Positions 8,569-18,000 of a stretch of DNA of 64,000 nucleotides are shown one piece after another. The translations under genes were made by a program, and so were the position numbers. Numbering within the stretch: the stretch's first letter is position 1; each line of letters starts with the position of its first letter. The DNA lies in assembly GCF_014168535.1 (NCBI RefSeq), contig NZ_CP060007.1, positions 1,922,001-1,986,000 of the forward strand. Direction: 5' to 3'. The notes beneath the pieces were generated by a model, which was given only the letters and a program-made list of their open reading frames with translations, did no database searches and was not told the origin of the DNA. Source of the stretch: Lacibacter sediminis (GTDB lineage: Bacteria; Bacteroidota; Bacteroidia; Chitinophagales; Chitinophagaceae).

Positions 8569-9291
8569 ATGAAGAAGTGGATTTTCAGCCTGTTTACCTT
8601 ATCAATTGCCCTGTTTGCAAAAGCACAGGATACACAAATACAAGATGCCAACGCCGAAAAAAGAACCATTAAACCTTTTCACACTATTAAAGTAGGAGAT
8701 GGGATCGATCTTTTTTTATCACAGTCAACCGAAGAATCAGTGGCAGCAAGTGCTTCACGTGATGAATTTCTCGGCCGTTTAAAAACGGAAGTGGAAGATG
8801 GAGTACTGAGGATCTATTACGATCGTGAATCATTTGCCGACTGGACCAGCTCCGGAAAGAAACTGAAGGTGTACGTTTCGTTTAAAAGTCTTGATCAGTT
8901 AACTGCAACAGCAGGCAGTCATGTAAATGTGAATGGAAAGATCAAAGAAGAAACACTGCGACTTTTCCTGAAATCAGGTGCCCAATTCAAGGGTACTGTT
9001 GAAGCAGGAAAATTAACGGTGGAAACAGAAAGCGGATCAAGTTCAACTCTTTCCGGTTCGGCTGGAACCTTTAATGTGAGCGCCAATAGTGGTGCAAGAA
9101 TGCGGGCTTACGATCTGGCGGCGGGCAAAGCTGATATACGCTCAACCAGCGGTGCCAAAGTGGAAGTAACCGTGCAGGAAGAAATGAAACTCTACTCTTC
9201 AAGCGGTGGAAGTATTTATTACAAAGGAAAAGGAAAAATCAGCGAAGTGGGCACTCATATAGGTGCAGTGATTCGCAGAGCAGATAGTTAA
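8569..9291 (+). CDS. DUF2807 (head GIN domain) secreted protein, copy 1
   Basis: A 240-residue exported protein: signal peptide (residues 1-19, cleaved near AKAQ), then a DUF2807 'putative auto-transporter adhesin, head GIN' domain, a right-handed beta-solenoid of short repeats. The family start motif is clear (FHTIKVGDGIDLFLSQ). It lacks a membrane anchor, so it is probably periplasmic or surface-associated, and its function is unknown. The next gene, 27 bases downstream, is a diverged paralogue of the same length, so this is a tandem duplication and probably one operon. This copy has lost most of the SGAS repeats seen in its neighbour. Confidence 0.82.
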   Translation: MKKWIFSLFTLSIALFAKAQDTQIQDANAEKRTIKPFHTIKVGDGIDLFLSQSTEESVAASASRDEFLGRLKTEVEDGVLRIYYDRESFADWTSSGKKLKVYVSFKSLDQLTATAGSHVNVNGKIKEETLRLFLKSGAQFKGTVEAGKLTVETESGSSSTLSGSAGTFNVSANSGARMRAYDLAAGKADIRSTSGAKVEVTVQEEMKLYSSSGGSIYYKGKGKISEVGTHIGAVIRRADS

Positions 9292-9317
9292 TTCACATAT
9301 AAAAAACCTTATTAAAA

Positions 9318-10046
9318 ATGAAAAAGATTGTTTTATCCATCCTGTTATTTGTTGCAGCAACTCCTGTTTTGTTTGCACAGGAAACAACTGTGATCAATGA
9401 TAAAAATGCTGAAGCAAGAAAAGTAAGTGGCTTTCATGGCATTAAAATTTCTAATGCGTTTGATGTGATCATAAAACAGGGAAATGAAGAAGCAGTTGTG
9501 GTAAGCGCAAGCGAAGAGAAATTCAGAGACCGTATTAAAGTCAACGTAGTGAACGGCATTTTGCAAATTTCTTACGATAATGAAAAAGTATGGAAGTGGA
9601 CAAATGAAAACAGGAAGCTGCGTGCTTATATTTCAGTAAAGAATATTGATAAGTTAGATGTTTCAGGCGCAACAGATATTAAGATCGATGGAGTACTGAA
9701 AGGATCGAACCTGAAAGTTGATTTAAGTGGTGCTTCCAGTTTAAAAGGAGCTATCAGCTATGCAAGTGTAACAGTAGATCAGAGTGGTGCATCTAATTCA
9801 AAATTATCAGGCACTGTTACAAATCTTGATGTGGATGTAAGTGGTGCAAGTGATTTTACAGGGTTTGATCTTATCACCGAAAATTGCAGGGCAGAAGCTT
9901 CCGGTGCATCTGATGTGAAGATCACCGTAAATAAAGATCTGAAAGTGGATGCAAGCGGCGCAAGTGATATTCAATATAAAGGCACTGCGTCAGTTAGTGA
10001 TTTCAGAACAACAGGAGCTTCCAGTTTAAAGAAACGTACGAAATAA
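9318..10046 (+). CDS. DUF2807 (head GIN domain) secreted protein, copy 2
   Basis: A 242-residue paralogue of the preceding gene with its own signal peptide (cleavage near VLFAQ) and the family motif FHGIKISNAFDVIIKQ. From about residue 110 on it shows seven regularly spaced SGA(S/T) turns, each about 17-22 residues apart (SGATD, SGASS, SGASN, SGASD, SGASD, SGASD, TGASS), as expected for the rungs of a beta-solenoid. The function is not known. It ends the two-gene unit at a strong terminator. Confidence 0.85.
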   Translation: MKKIVLSILLFVAATPVLFAQETTVINDKNAEARKVSGFHGIKISNAFDVIIKQGNEEAVVVSASEEKFRDRIKVNVVNGILQISYDNEKVWKWTNENRKLRAYISVKNIDKLDVSGATDIKIDGVLKGSNLKVDLSGASSLKGAISYASVTVDQSGASNSKLSGTVTNLDVDVSGASDFTGFDLITENCRAEASGASDVKITVNKDLKVDASGASDIQYKGTASVSDFRTTGASSLKKRTK

Positions 10047-10071
10047 GTTTTCGATAATTATCCAGATGATG

Positions 10072-10115
10072 AACAGAAAGGCAGAAAATATTTTCTGCCT
10101 TTCTGTTTTTTCTTT
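10072..10115 (+). terminator. Rho-independent terminator after DUF2807 pair
   Basis: A perfect 18-bp self-complementary stretch (AACAGAAAGGCAGAAAAT and its complement) is followed directly by T-rich sequence. It ends the DUF2807 unit and abuts the promoter of the tRNA gene. Confidence 0.9.
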
Positions 10116-10145
10116 TGGGAGCTAACCTCAGAACCCTTAATTTTG
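10114..10145 (+). promoter_or_regulatory. Promoter of tRNA-fMet (TTTG-N20-TAATTTTG)
   Basis: TTTG at 10114-10117 and TAATTTTG at 10138-10145, spaced by exactly 20 bases, match the Bacteroidota housekeeping promoter in both boxes and spacing. The mature tRNA begins 11 bases after the -7 box, fitting a very short leader. Confidence 0.75.
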
Positions 10146-10155
10146 CACTCCATTC

Positions 10156-10227
<72 letters not shown>

Positions 10228-10233
10228 CAAAAG

Positions 10234-10260
10234 TCCTCCGCCAAGCGGGGGATTTTCTTT
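10234..10260 (+). terminator. Terminator after tRNA-fMet
   Basis: An 8-bp stem (TCCTCCGC with GCGGGGGA, one G:T pair) with a 3-base loop is followed by TTTTCTTTTT. It lies directly behind the tRNA. Confidence 0.8.
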
Positions 10261-10308
10261 TTATTTCATAGCTTGTAGCTTGCGGCTTTTAGCAGGCAGC
10301 GTTTTTTC

Positions 10309-11178
10309 ATGAAAGTTGGATTTGTAAACATATTTGGTAAGCCTAACGCCGGCAAAAGCACTTTAATGAATGCGTTGCTTGGTGAAAAATTGGCCATTGT
10401 TTCATCGAAAGTGCAAACAACAAGGCATCGCATCAAAGGCATTCTCACAACTTCCGATTACCAGTTGGTGTTTTCTGATACACCGGGCATCATTGATCCC
10501 AAATACAAGCTGCAGGAAAAAATGATGGCCAGTGTAAAGAGTGCATTGGAAGATGCAGATGTGGCGCTGTTGCTGGTAGATGTAAAAGACAGCTGGCAGG
10601 AAAATGAAGACCTGTTTACGTCACTCAGATTAAAAGTGCCGGCCATGGTTGTATTAAACAAGCTTGATCTTGTTGATACGGCTAAACTGGAAGAAGCAAA
10701 AACCTTCTTTGAAGGAAAGCCTTACTGCAAAAAAGTAGTAACGATCTCTGCGTTGTCAGGCGTTAATAAGAAAACTTTCATCAATCATATACTTGAGTTT
10801 GTTCCTGTAGGGGAGCCTTTCTTTGAGGAAGATCAGCTAACGGATCTCAGCACCCGCTTTTTTGTGGCAGAGCTGGTTCGTGAAAAAATATTTGATCTGT
10901 TCTCTGAAGAGATCCCTTATCACACAACAGTAGTGGTAACGGCTTTTGAACAAAAGCAATCATTGATCAAAATTTCTGCAGACATCATTGTGCAACGTGA
11001 AACTCAAAAAGGAATTCTTCTCGGCACTAAAGGTGAAATGATCAAGAAGTTAGGGACACTTGCCCGTGTGGACATCGAGAAATTTGTTGATTCAAAAGTA
11101 TTCCTGGAGCTGTTTGTAAAAGTGCGTCCTAAATGGAGAGACAGCGATCTGTTTTTGAAAGAATACGGGTACAATTAA
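10309..11178 (+). CDS. era: Ribosome-assembly GTPase Era
   Basis: A 289-residue GTPase that binds the 3' end of 16S rRNA and assists maturation of the small subunit. The G domain (1-165) has G1 GKPNAGKST near residue 8, the switch-II DTPGI near 57, and G4 NKLD near 120. The C-terminal third is a KH RNA-binding domain containing the GTKGEMIKKLG motif near residue 242. The length is normal. It begins 81 bases after the tRNA and is followed 95 bases later by the related GTPase gene der. Confidence 0.96.
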   Translation: MKVGFVNIFGKPNAGKSTLMNALLGEKLAIVSSKVQTTRHRIKGILTTSDYQLVFSDTPGIIDPKYKLQEKMMASVKSALEDADVALLLVDVKDSWQENEDLFTSLRLKVPAMVVLNKLDLVDTAKLEEAKTFFEGKPYCKKVVTISALSGVNKKTFINHILEFVPVGEPFFEEDQLTDLSTRFFVAELVREKIFDLFSEEIPYHTTVVVTAFEQKQSLIKISADIIVQRETQKGILLGTKGEMIKKLGTLARVDIEKFVDSKVFLELFVKVRPKWRDSDLFLKEYGYN

Positions 11179-11245
11179 TCTTTTTTAATCTGTTTGTGAA
11201 CGTGCTGAGGCAGGTAGTGATTGCATTGCTTTCTGTTTAATTCAG

Positions 11246-11253
11246 TACTTTTG
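11246..11253 (+). promoter_or_regulatory. Candidate -7 element for der
   Basis: TACTTTTG fits TAnnTTTG and lies 20 bases before the der ATG. A TTG about 17 bases upstream could be the -33 box, although the spacing is short. Confidence 0.4.
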
Positions 11254-11273
11254 TCAACTTTATCTGTTTTATT

Positions 11274-12584
11274 ATGAGTGGTTTTACTGTAGCAATTGTG
11301 GGTCGGCCCAACGTGGGCAAGAGTACATTCTTCAATCGTTTATTGCAGGAGCGTAAAGCAATTGTGGATGATGTGAGCGGGGTTACCCGTGACCGTCAGT
11401 ATGGAGTGGCTGATTGGAATGGCAAATCGTTCAACCTGATCGATACCGGTGGGTTTGTACCTGACAGTACCGATGTATTTGAAACAGAGATCCGCAAGCA
11501 GGTAAAAATTGCTTTGGATGAAGCAAATGCTGTTGTATTTATGTGCGATGCTGCAACAGGTATTACTGATCTGGATGAAGCAATGAGCGATGTGTTACGT
11601 CGTACAACCAAACCCGTTTTCCTGGCGGTAAATAAAGTTGATAACCACGAACGCTTGCTGGAAGCAAGTGAATTTTATGCATTGGGTATTGAAAAGATAT
11701 TTTTTCTCAGTAGTATGACCGGAAGCGGCAGTGGTGAATTACTTGATGCTGTTGCAGAAATTATTCCTGAAGACCAGGCTGAAGTTGAGGTGTCAACTGT
11801 TCCAAAGTTTGCGATCATTGGTCAACCTAACGTAGGTAAATCTTCTTTACTGAATGCATTGCTTGGTGAAGAGCGCACAATTGTAAGTGATATTGCCGGC
11901 ACAACAAGAGATACTATTCATACACATTATAATCTCTTCAATAAAGAATTTATATTGATCGATACTGCAGGTATCCGTCGTAAAACAAAGGTGAATGAAG
12001 ACCTGGAATTCTATTCTGTGATCCGTGCTATTCGTGCATTGGATGAAGCCGATGTTTGTTTATTGGTACTTGATGCAGAGAAAGGAATTTCACAACAGGA
12101 TCTTAATATTTATTCGTTAGCGGTCAAGAAAGGAAAGGGCATTGTTGTACTGGTGAACAAATGGGATCTCATTAAAAAAGAAACAAACACTGCACGTGAC
12201 TATGAAAAGGAACTGAAGCAACGTTTGCTTCCTTTTAATGATGTACCCATCCTGTTTATTTCTGCTGTTGAGAAAACACGCATCATGCAGGCAATTGAAA
12301 TGGCATTGCAGGTGGTAGAAAACAGGCAACGTAAAATATCTACTTCAGAATTGAATGAGGCAATTCAGAAATCGCTTCAGGCTTATCATCCACCGGTTGT
12401 AAGAGGTGTGCCGGTAAGTATTAAGTATGTAACACAATTGCCAACACCTGTTCCATCGTTTGCTTTTTTCTGCAATCATCCTGATGATGTGAAACAACCG
12501 TACAAAAATTATCTGGAAAATCAATTACGTAAAACATTTCAATTTACAGGAACGCCTATGCGTTTGTTCTTCCGTAAAAAATAA
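11274..12584 (+). CDS. der: Ribosome-assembly GTPase Der (EngA)
   Basis: A 436-residue protein with the diagnostic tandem of two GTPase domains followed by a KH-like domain. Domain 1 (about 3-165) has GRPNVGKST and DTGGF. Domain 2 (about 175-350) has GQPNVGKSS, DTAGIRRK and NKWDL. The C-terminal part (about 355-436) is the KH-like module that lets it act on the 50S subunit. The length is typical. It is essential in most bacteria and is expected to be constitutively expressed. Confidence 0.97.
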   Translation: MSGFTVAIVGRPNVGKSTFFNRLLQERKAIVDDVSGVTRDRQYGVADWNGKSFNLIDTGGFVPDSTDVFETEIRKQVKIALDEANAVVFMCDAATGITDLDEAMSDVLRRTTKPVFLAVNKVDNHERLLEASEFYALGIEKIFFLSSMTGSGSGELLDAVAEIIPEDQAEVEVSTVPKFAIIGQPNVGKSSLLNALLGEERTIVSDIAGTTRDTIHTHYNLFNKEFILIDTAGIRRKTKVNEDLEFYSVIRAIRALDEADVCLLVLDAEKGISQQDLNIYSLAVKKGKGIVVLVNKWDLIKKETNTARDYEKELKQRLLPFNDVPILFISAVEKTRIMQAIEMALQVVENRQRKISTSELNEAIQKSLQAYHPPVVRGVPVSIKYVTQLPTPVPSFAFFCNHPDDVKQPYKNYLENQLRKTFQFTGTPMRLFFRKK

Positions 12585-12627
12585 GAACGATTTTTGTATA
12601 CTATCAGCAAAAATAAAATTATCGAAA

Positions 12628-12918
12628 ATGAAAAGACTTTTGATCGTACTGTTTGCAGCATCATTCTTAACTGCCTGCAATAACGAAGCACAAAAAACGG
12701 ACAACGAAAAAACAGAAACATCTTCTGAAGCAGCTGAAGCTTCTGATACCGGCAACCTTGTTGATAAAGCGCAGGAAGGAATGAATGAAGTAATTGATAC
12801 CCTTCAAAGCAAAGGCGGCAAGCTTGCAGATACACTAAAAAAGAAAGTAGTGGAGCCGGTTAAAATCGAAGTGAAAAAGGCTGCTGAAAAAGTAAAAGAG
12901 AAAGTAAGTCAGGAATAA
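12628..12918 (+). CDS. Small charged lipoprotein
   Basis: A 96-residue protein with a lipoprotein signal (LFAASFLTAC, lipidated Cys at 17). The remainder is rich in Lys, Glu and Ala with few aromatic residues and is probably one or two long helices (DTLQSKGGKLADTLKKK, VKKAAEKVKEKV). No domain is recognised. A structural or stress-related envelope role is possible but not shown. It stands alone and is followed 22 bases later by a strong terminator. Confidence 0.75.
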   Translation: MKRLLIVLFAASFLTACNNEAQKTDNEKTETSSEAAEASDTGNLVDKAQEGMNEVIDTLQSKGGKLADTLKKKVVEPVKIEVKKAAEKVKEKVSQE

Positions 12919-12940
12919 TCTACAGAATTTCATATTATCA

Positions 12941-12968
12941 GGGCTGCACCAAATGCAGCCCTTTTTTT
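12941..12968 (+). terminator. Terminator after the small lipoprotein gene
   Basis: An 8-bp stem (GGGCTGCA with TGCAGCCC) with a 5-base loop, followed by seven T. Confidence 0.9.
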
Positions 12969-13095
12969 ATGTTATCATTCGAGCTGCTTTTGTCGAGATT
13001 TCGATTTTTCATTTCAACATTTTTCGAAGAATTTGCAAGACATGATCAAAATCAGTTTGGCTCGTATTGTAAAATAAAATTAATTTACGTTCAGA

Positions 13096-13680
13096 TTGAT
13101 TGTTGTGCCAAACAAGAAGCCACATAAAAGTATCAAAGATCTTCAGCGGCAAATTGCTGTTTATGAAGATGAAACTGCTTATAAAGAGTTGTTCTTTATT
13201 CTATTCAATTCGCTTACACGCTTCGCTACAGGTATTGTTCAATCAAAAGAAGTTGCTGAGGAAATCGTATCGGATGTCTTTATGGGTATCTGGACAGACC
13301 GGGCAAAACTCAATGCAATTGACGACTTGCAACTCTACATCTTTATAGCTGTAAAAAATAATTCCATCCGCAAAGCAAAGCAATTGCATAAACGCACAAC
13401 TATTTCCATTGATGAGATAGACGTGAACATGGAATCGATTTATCAAAATCCCGAACAACGGTTGATATCGGCCGAAAGTGTTAGCCGTATTGAAACAGCG
13501 ATCAATCATTTGCCTCAACGGGCACGACTTATTTTTAAACTGGCCAAGGAAGATAATATGCGTTATAAGGATATTGCTACCTTACTCAATATCTCTGTAA
13601 AAACGGTTGATAACCAGCTGGCCATTGCCCTCAAAAAGATCACAACCGCCCTTGGCGCACCCTTCCGCAAAAAAAGTTGA
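13096..13680 (+). CDS. ECF-type RNA polymerase sigma-70 factor
   Basis: A 194-residue sigma factor with regions 2 and 4 only. Region 2 spans about 25-95 (EIVSDVFMGIW), and region 4 spans about 125-185 with the helix-turn-helix YKDIATLLNISVKTVDNQL. There is no ATG at the right place: translation may start at TTG 13096 or GTG 13105, three codons later. It precedes a FecR anti-sigma gene and a SusC with an STN domain, the standard surface-signalling trio, so it most likely switches on this PUL when SusC/SusD bind their glycan. There is no strong housekeeping promoter in front. Confidence 0.9.
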   Translation: MIVVPNKKPHKSIKDLQRQIAVYEDETAYKELFFILFNSLTRFATGIVQSKEVAEEIVSDVFMGIWTDRAKLNAIDDLQLYIFIAVKNNSIRKAKQLHKRTTISIDEIDVNMESIYQNPEQRLISAESVSRIETAINHLPQRARLIFKLAKEDNMRYKDIATLLNISVKTVDNQLAIALKKITTALGAPFRKKS

Positions 13681-13730
13681 ATTGTCTTTAGGGGATTTTC
13701 TCTATTTCGCACTCCTTACTATTACCAACT

Positions 13731-14840
13731 ATGAGCAGAGATAAAATCTGGCATCTGTTTTCACGCAAACTGGCAAATGAAGCCAGCATAGAAGAATTGC
13801 ATGAATTGCAACAGCTTCTCGAAGATAATCCCACCCTTTTTCACGAGATGGAAGCCATAGAACAGCTATGGAATTCTGAGGCACAGGAGGATTCTGATTA
13901 TCTTGAAGCAACCTATCATCTCCATTACGAAAAAATGAAAAAGCTCGGTATCGAGCCTAAACATATTGATGAGCCAGAGCTAGAGCCTGAGAAAATAAAT
14001 ATTTCCTTTTTCACCCCTAAAAGAAAAAAAGCGATTGCCATGGTCAGCTTGTTTGCTGTTACAGTGATTGCATTTTTCTTTATAAAGAAGCCGTCAGCAG
14101 AAGAATCAGCGCTTACAGCCGATGTAGCAGCAGCTCCAAAAGAAGTAGCAACAAAGAATGGCGTTAGCACTAAAATGCTGTTACCCGATGGTTCTACGGT
14201 TTGGTTAAATGCAGGAAGTAAGCTTGATTATACACGTATTGGCAAATCAGGTAACAGGGAAGTGCAACTTACAGGTGAAGCATTCTTTGATATCGTAAAA
14301 AATCCGGAACGTCCATTTATTATACACACATCAAAGATTGATGTGAAGGTGTTGGGAACAAAATTTAATGTGAAGGCTTATCCGGATGATAAAACAGTTG
14401 AAACCAGTTTGGTGCAGGGGAGTGTGGAAGTATTTGTAAAGAATCGCCCCGGAGAAAAGTACCTGTTGAAACCTAACCAGAAATTAGTGTTATTGAACAA
14501 TGCAGAGGCTGATGTTTTGCCAAAGGCTACAGTAAACAAAAGTCCCAAGTTTCCAATCATTGCAATTGATCATTTAACATACCGTGACAATGATACAATG
14601 GCAGTAGAAACATCATGGATGCAAAACAAGTTGGTTTTTGAAGATGAAGCATTTGCCGAAGTAGCAAGAAAAATGGAGCGATGGTATGATGTGCGGATTC
14701 AATTCAGGAACAGGTCGCTTGAAGATGAATTGCTGAACGGCGATTTTCGAAAAGAAACACTCAAACAGGCGCTTGACGCCTTGCGGATCACAACAGATTT
14801 TCGATATAAGATTGAAGATAAAACTGTCCTTATTTATTAA
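13731..14840 (+). CDS. FecR-family anti-sigma factor
   Basis: A 369-residue inner-membrane protein. An N-terminal cytoplasmic part (about 1-100, DUF4880-like, including LFSRKLANEASIEELHEL) would bind the sigma factor. One transmembrane helix lies near residues 102-120. The periplasmic part contains a FecR domain (about 140-250, with LPDGSTVWLNAGSKL and VKVLGTKFNVKAY) and a C-terminal DUF4974 region (about 290-369) that contacts the STN domain of the outer-membrane receptor. It lies 50 bases after the sigma gene and 181 bases before susC. Confidence 0.93.
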   Translation: MSRDKIWHLFSRKLANEASIEELHELQQLLEDNPTLFHEMEAIEQLWNSEAQEDSDYLEATYHLHYEKMKKLGIEPKHIDEPELEPEKINISFFTPKRKKAIAMVSLFAVTVIAFFFIKKPSAEESALTADVAAAPKEVATKNGVSTKMLLPDGSTVWLNAGSKLDYTRIGKSGNREVQLTGEAFFDIVKNPERPFIIHTSKIDVKVLGTKFNVKAYPDDKTVETSLVQGSVEVFVKNRPGEKYLLKPNQKLVLLNNAEADVLPKATVNKSPKFPIIAIDHLTYRDNDTMAVETSWMQNKLVFEDEAFAEVARKMERWYDVRIQFRNRSLEDELLNGDFRKETLKQALDALRITTDFRYKIEDKTVLIY

Positions 14841-14906
14841 CAACCCCCAAACTGCAACTGATTATGACCCAACATCAAAACTCTTCATAATTAAGCGGCA
14901 AAAAAA

Positions 14907-14932
14907 ACGGGAAATGCGCCAACATTCCCCGT
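14907..14932. other. Hairpin between fecR and susC
   Basis: ACGGGAAATG and CATTCCCCGT can pair over 9 of 10 positions around a 6-base loop. No T-run follows on the plus strand, but an A-run precedes it. It could mark the end of the sigma/anti-sigma transcript or lie in the susC leader. Confidence 0.4.
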
Positions 14933-15021
14933 ATCAGTAGTACAATTTTCTTTCATCTGGAAGCCGCTTGCTATGTAAAAAGAAACGGTTTCCTCTATTT
15001 ATACTACCAAAGCTTAAAAGT

Positions 15022-18000
15022 ATGAAAAAAAGGACTTCGATTGCTAAGGCACTCTATGCCTTAAAAAAGCCGCTATTGATTATGAAACTAACGATTATGC
15101 TTGTTGTGTTGTGTACGTTTCATGCCTCGGCAGGCCTCACCGCACAAACAATAACACTCAAAATTCAAAACACGGAAATTTCGCAGGTGCTGAACAGCAT
15201 CCAAAAACAGGGAGATTTCAGATTTCTCTATAATTCCAAACTAAAAGATCTAAAGCAGAAAGTATCTGTTGAGTTCGAAAATCTCAACATCAGGGAAGTG
15301 ATGGAACGCCTGTTTGCAGGCACAAGCCTCACTTATGTTCAGCTGGAAAACAACCTCGTTGCTATCCGCTCATCAAACCCCGATGAAAAAGATATTCGTG
15401 TTACCGGTAAAGTAACCAGTGAAACAGGAGAAGCGATCTCTGCAGCATCAGTTATTCTGAAAGGAACCAACAACGGTACTGTTACAGACGGAGATGGTAA
15501 TTTTGCAATTACTGTTCCTGAAAATGCAGTGTTGATCATTTCTGCAGTAGGTTATCTCACAACAGAAGTATCGGTTGCAGGAAAGCAACAACTTACTGTT
15601 AAGCTGGTACAATCAACACAAAAAATGGATGAGGTTGTGGTGATTGGTTATGGTACTGCCAGCAGAAGAGATCTTACCGGTTCTATTGCCAAAGTAAAAG
15701 GTGAAGAAATTGCTTCCCAGCCAAATACAAACCCGCTTGCATCATTGCAATCAAAAGTAGCAGGTTTGAACATTGTGAACACTGCCATCCCCGGTTCAGC
15801 ACCTGATGTAAGGATCAGAGGAACGATCAGTGTTGGTACCATTCGCCCCGTTTATATTATCGATGGTATTTTCAGTGATAACATGGATTTTGTTAATCCA
15901 AGTGAAATTGAAAGTATTGAAGTATTGAAAGATCCTTCTTCACTTGCCATCTTTGGTATTAAAGGTGCGGCAGGTGCAATTCTTGTTACAACGAAGCGTG
16001 CAAAAGTTGGACAAACAAATATCAATTTCAATACAACGTTTGGCGTTAAAAACCTGGTTGATAAAATTCAACTGGCCAATGGCGATGAATTCAGATCATT
16101 GTTAACATTTGAAGCCAACAATCGTGTGGCAGATGATCCTGCATCAAATTCATTGTTGAGCTTTGTTAATAATGTTGGTGGTCCGGGTATGTCAGCATTT
16201 CCAGGCAATACAGATTGGATCGATGCGGTAACACGCACAGCAACATTCAGCACAACCAATCTTAGTATTGATGGAAGTACCGATAAGAACAGGTTCCATT
16301 TTGGGTTAGGTTATACATACGATGAAGGTTTGGTGAAACACGTGAAATACGAACGTTTGACCATGAACATTAATGATGAATTTAAAATAAACAGAAAATG
16401 GAAGGTTGGTTTTGGTATTATTGGTTCTAAAGAAAATCTGCCTTATAACAGTGGCGCTTTAGAAAATGCAAGGAGATCATTACCGATCGTTCCTACTGCA
16501 ACTAAACAATTCTACACAAGAAATCCATACGGTGTTGATTCTGGTTATTACGATCTGTATTCTAACACACCCATCATTCAGAATTCAGAAACCAATCCAT
16601 TGGCAACATTGGAATACAACTGGAACAAACGGATTGATGGCCGTTACCGCTTTGTTGGAAATACATTTGTTGATATCAACATCACAAAGGACCTCAACTT
16701 CAGAAGTACATGGTATGCTGATATGAGTTTCCGTAATAACAGGGAATACACTCCGTTGTATTATCTGTACGATCCAACTGCAACAGGAAGCAACCAGGTA
16801 TTCTTAAGAAACAGTCTTACAGCTGTTCGCCAGGATATCATCAACACCAAAGCATTCCAACAGGATTATATTGCTACTTACAAAAAGAAATTTGGTGATC
16901 ATTCAATAACTGCAACAGGAGGTTTTACAACTTATTACAGCAGTTACGAGCAGGTGAGTGGTACATTAAGCCAAAGAACTCAGGGTGTAAATATCATTCC
17001 TGATGAGAAGCGTTTCTGGTATCTCAATACAGGTTTTGGTGATCTTAAAAGTATTATACCAACCGGCCAAAGTGAGTACACAACTGTATCAGGTTTGGCA
17101 AGGGTACTTTACAATTACAAGAACAAATATTATCTGAACGGAAGTTTCCGTAGAGATGGTGCAAGCCAGATCAACAGAGAGTATTCAAAGAAATTCCAAA
17201 ACTTCTGGGCAGTTGGTGCGGCTTGGGAAATTTCGAAAGAAAGCTTCATGGATAACCAAAAAGTATTCGACTTCCTGAAGTTAAAAGCATCAACAGGTTT
17301 GCTGGGTAACTTTACTGCACAAGGAAAAGCATATCCTGCATATCCAACATTCTCTACCACATCTTCAGCTGTATTTGGTGATAATTTAATTCCTGTTTAT
17401 GTTCCGGATTATCTTTTCGATCCGAACCTGAAATGGGAAACTGTAAGCTCATCAGAAGTTGGTGTTGAAGCAGACATGTTAAACAGACGTTTACATTTTG
17501 AAGCAGCTTATTATTACAAGAAAACAAATGACCTCATCGTTCTTCTCGAACCATCAGGTATTTTACCAACACTTACTAATAACGGTTCAATTGAGAACAG
17601 AGGTTTTGAGTTTGTTGCAGGATGGACACAGCAAATCACAAAAGATATGAGTTTTTCTATTGGCGGTAACCTTACAACGTATGCAAACAAAGTGTTGCAT
17701 CTTGAGTTTGCTGCAAGAAAAACAATTTCTTCAAGTGAGCAAACGCCTAACCAGGCTGAAACAGGTTTCCCGATTGGTTATTTCTACGGTCTTATTGCTG
17801 ATGGTATTTATCAATCATATGCCGACATTCTTGCATCACCTGTGAATACAATTAATGGTGGTGGTGTTAAGCCGGGTGATCTCAAGTACAGAGATTTGAA
17901 TAAGGATGGCATTATAAATGATAAGGACAGAACAATGATCGGTAACCCGACCCCTGATTTCACGTATGCCATCAATGGAACATTCCGTTACAAATCATTC

